Shown: one piece after another, positions 43,956 through 45,759 of the stretch
Position numbering within the stretch: position 1 is the first letter of the stretch
Layout of the letters: each line of letters starts with the position of its first letter
From: Alphaproteobacteria bacterium
GTDB taxonomy: Bacteria; Pseudomonadota; Alphaproteobacteria; Micropepsales; Micropepsaceae
Reading direction: 5' to 3'
Length of the DNA: 45,759 nucleotides
Assembly (NCBI GenBank): GCA_015654705.1
Contig: JAATGL010000282.1
Location: 1 to 45,759 of the forward strand
Translations under genes and position numbers: made by a program
The notes under the pieces: generated by a model
What the model saw: the letters and a program-made list of their open reading frames with translations, nothing else
Database searches by the model: none
What the model was told of the DNA's origin: nothing

Positions 43956-45759
43956 ATGACCAGATGGGTTTACAGCTTCGGCAACGGCACGGCTGAGGGC
44001 GAGGCCGCGATGAAGAATCTGCTGGGCGGCAAGGGCGCCAACCTGGCGGAGATGAGCAATCTGGGCCTGCCGGTGCCGCCCGGCTTCACCATCACCACCG
44101 AGGTCTGCACCCATCACAGCGCTCATGGCGGCGGCTATCCCGACGATCTAAAGCCTGCATTGGAGGCGGCGCTGGCGCGAGTCGGCGAACTCGCCAACGG
44201 CACGTTCGGCGATCCGGCGCGGCCGCTGCTGGTCTCGGTGCGCTCGGGTGCGCGCGCCTCGATGCCGGGCATGATGGATACGGTGCTGAATCTCGGGCTT
44301 AACGCTCAGACCACCGAAGGCCTCGCCAGGCTCACCGGCGACGCGCGCTTCGCCTATGATTCCTACCGCCGCTTCATCCAGATGTTTTCCAACGTCGTGC
44401 TGGGCGTCGAGCACGCGCTGTTCGAGGAAATCCTCGACAGCGAAAAGGAGGACAAGGGCGTCGACCTCGACACCGATCTGGATGCGGACGACCTCAAGCG
44501 CATCGCCGCCCTGTTCCAGGACCAGGTCGCCAAGGAGCTGGGCCGGCCGTTCCCCGAGGACGTGCATGAGCAGCTTTGGGGCGCGATCGGCGCTGTGTTC
44601 GGCTCCTGGCAATCGGCGCGGGCGAAGACCTATCGCCGGCTGCACGACATCCCCGAGGATTGGGGCACCGCCGTCAATGTGCAGGCGATGGTGTTCGGCA
44701 ATCGCGGGCCCACCTCGGCCACCGGCGTCGCCTTCACCCGCGATCCGGCGACCGGCGAGCGCATCCTGTTCGGCGAGTTCCTGGTCAACGCGCAGGGCGA
44801 GGATGTCGTGGCCGGCATCCGCACGCCGCAGCCGATCACCAAAATCGTACGCGCGCGCCAGGGCGGCCGCAAACCGTCGATGGAAGAGGTGATGCCCGAG
44901 ACTTATGCCGAACTGAAACGCATCGGTGAAACGCTGGAAGCGCATTACCGCGACATGCAGGACGTCGAATTCACGGTGCAGGAAGGCAAGCTCTTCATGC
45001 TGCAGACGCGCTCCGGCAAGCGCACGGCGGAAGCCGCGCTGAAGGTCGCCGTCGACATGGTCGGCGAAGGCCTGATCGGGAAACACGACGCCATCGCGCG
45101 CGTCGAACCCGCGGCGCTGGACCAGTTGCTGCACCCCACGCTTGATCCCCAGGCGCCGCGCGAACAGATCGCCTCGGGCCTCGGCGCCTCGCCCGGCGCC
45201 GCGACGGGCGAGGTGGCCTTTACGGCGGACGAGGCCGAGAAGCTGGCTGCCGACGGGCGCGATGTGATCCTGGTGCGCACCGAGACCAGCCCGGAAGACA
45301 TCCACGGCATGCATGCGGCGCGCGGCATCCTGACGGCGCGGGGCGGCATGACGAGCCACGCGGCGGTGGTGGCGCGCGGCATGGGGCGGCCCTGCGTCTC
45401 CGGCGCCGGCGCGCTGAAGATCGACGCGGCGGCGGGTACGATGAACGCCGGCAGCGTCACGATCCGGCGTGGCGACATCCTCACGCTCGACGGCACGACG
45501 GGACAGGTCTTCAAGGGCCGCGTCGCGATGCGCCAGCCGGAGATGACCGGCGATTTCGCCACGCTGATGGGCTGGGCGGACGAGGTGCGCAGGCTGAAAA
45601 TCCGCACCAATGCCGACACGCCGGCCGACGCCGCCGCGGCGCGCCGCTTCGGCGCCGAGGGCATCGGGCTGTGCCGCACCGAGCACATGTTCTTCGAACG
45701 GGACCGCATCCTCGCGGTGCGCCAGATGATCCTCGCCGACGCCAAGGCCGAGCGCGATA
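43956..45759 (+). CDS. ppdK: Pyruvate phosphate dikinase, truncated by window edge
   Basis: MTRWVYSFGNGTAEGEAAMKNLLGGKGANLAEMSNLGLPVPPGFTITTEVC...ILTARGGMTSHAAVVARGMGRPCVSG...GAEGIGLCRTEHMFFE. Confidence 0.96.
   Translation, partial: MTRWVYSFGNGTAEGEAAMKNLLGGKGANLAEMSNLGLPVPPGFTITTEVCTHHSAHGGGYPDDLKPALEAALARVGELANGTFGDPARPLLVSVRSGARASMPGMMDTVLNLGLNAQTTEGLARLTGDARFAYDSYRRFIQMFSNVVLGVEHALFEEILDSEKEDKGVDLDTDLDADDLKRIAALFQDQVAKELGRPFPEDVHEQLWGAIGAVFGSWQSARAKTYRRLHDIPEDWGTAVNVQAMVFGNRGPTSATGVAFTRDPATGERILFGEFLVNAQGEDVVAGIRTPQPITKIVRARQGGRKPSMEEVMPETYAELKRIGETLEAHYRDMQDVEFTVQEGKLFMLQTRSGKRTAEAALKVAVDMVGEGLIGKHDAIARVEPAALDQLLHPTLDPQAPREQIASGLGASPGAATGEVAFTADEAEKLAADGRDVILVRTETSPEDIHGMHAARGILTARGGMTSHAAVVARGMGRPCVSGAGALKIDAAAGTMNAGSVTIRRGDILTLDGTTGQVFKGRVAMRQPEMTGDFATLMGWADEVRRLKIRTNADTPADAAAARRFGAEGIGLCRTEHMFFERDRILAVRQMILADAKAERD

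Noticed and set aside
1-45759. CRISPR arrays, tRNA/rRNA genes, IS elements, prophage
   Set aside because: No regularly spaced repeats, no tRNA-like cloverleaf or rRNA signature, and no transposase or integrase motifs recognised in any frame

Overview
High-GC window, probably from an alphaproteobacterium (SciP-like DUF1153 protein, FixJ-type regulators, ETF-QO, glyQ/glyS split). Left to right: (i) an RND efflux adaptor/permease pair with a divergent TetR regulator; (ii) a compact, divergently organised nine-gene locus (4649-14791) that looks like an uncharacterised small biosynthetic cluster: BCAT-like aminotransferase, TPP enzyme, MetY-like PLP enzyme, divergent MetA-like acyltransferase, a 44-aa GTG-start ORF, a free PCP-thioesterase didomain, an AMP-forming ligase, a second aminotransferase, and a protein resembling the PrnB/DUF1864 heme-enzyme family; (iii) a signalling locus (14951-27492): FixJ-like regulator, DUF1153/SciP-like protein, hybrid histidine kinase, GGDEF-EAL protein, PilZ protein, an AAA+ ATPase with a candidate c-di-GMP-binding MshEN-like N-terminus, a rho-independent terminator, then a 1488-residue CheB-CheR-PAS-HK-REC-REC-LuxR fusion; (iv) secreted and small unknown proteins; (v) mostly housekeeping genes (moaB, slt, UDG, ETF-QO, TPR lipoprotein, ispE, polyprenyl synthase, methyltransferase, glyQ, glyS, ppdK). 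No rRNA, tRNA, CRISPR or transposon was recognised. Family assignments come from reading the provided translations and remembered motifs. No database search was run.
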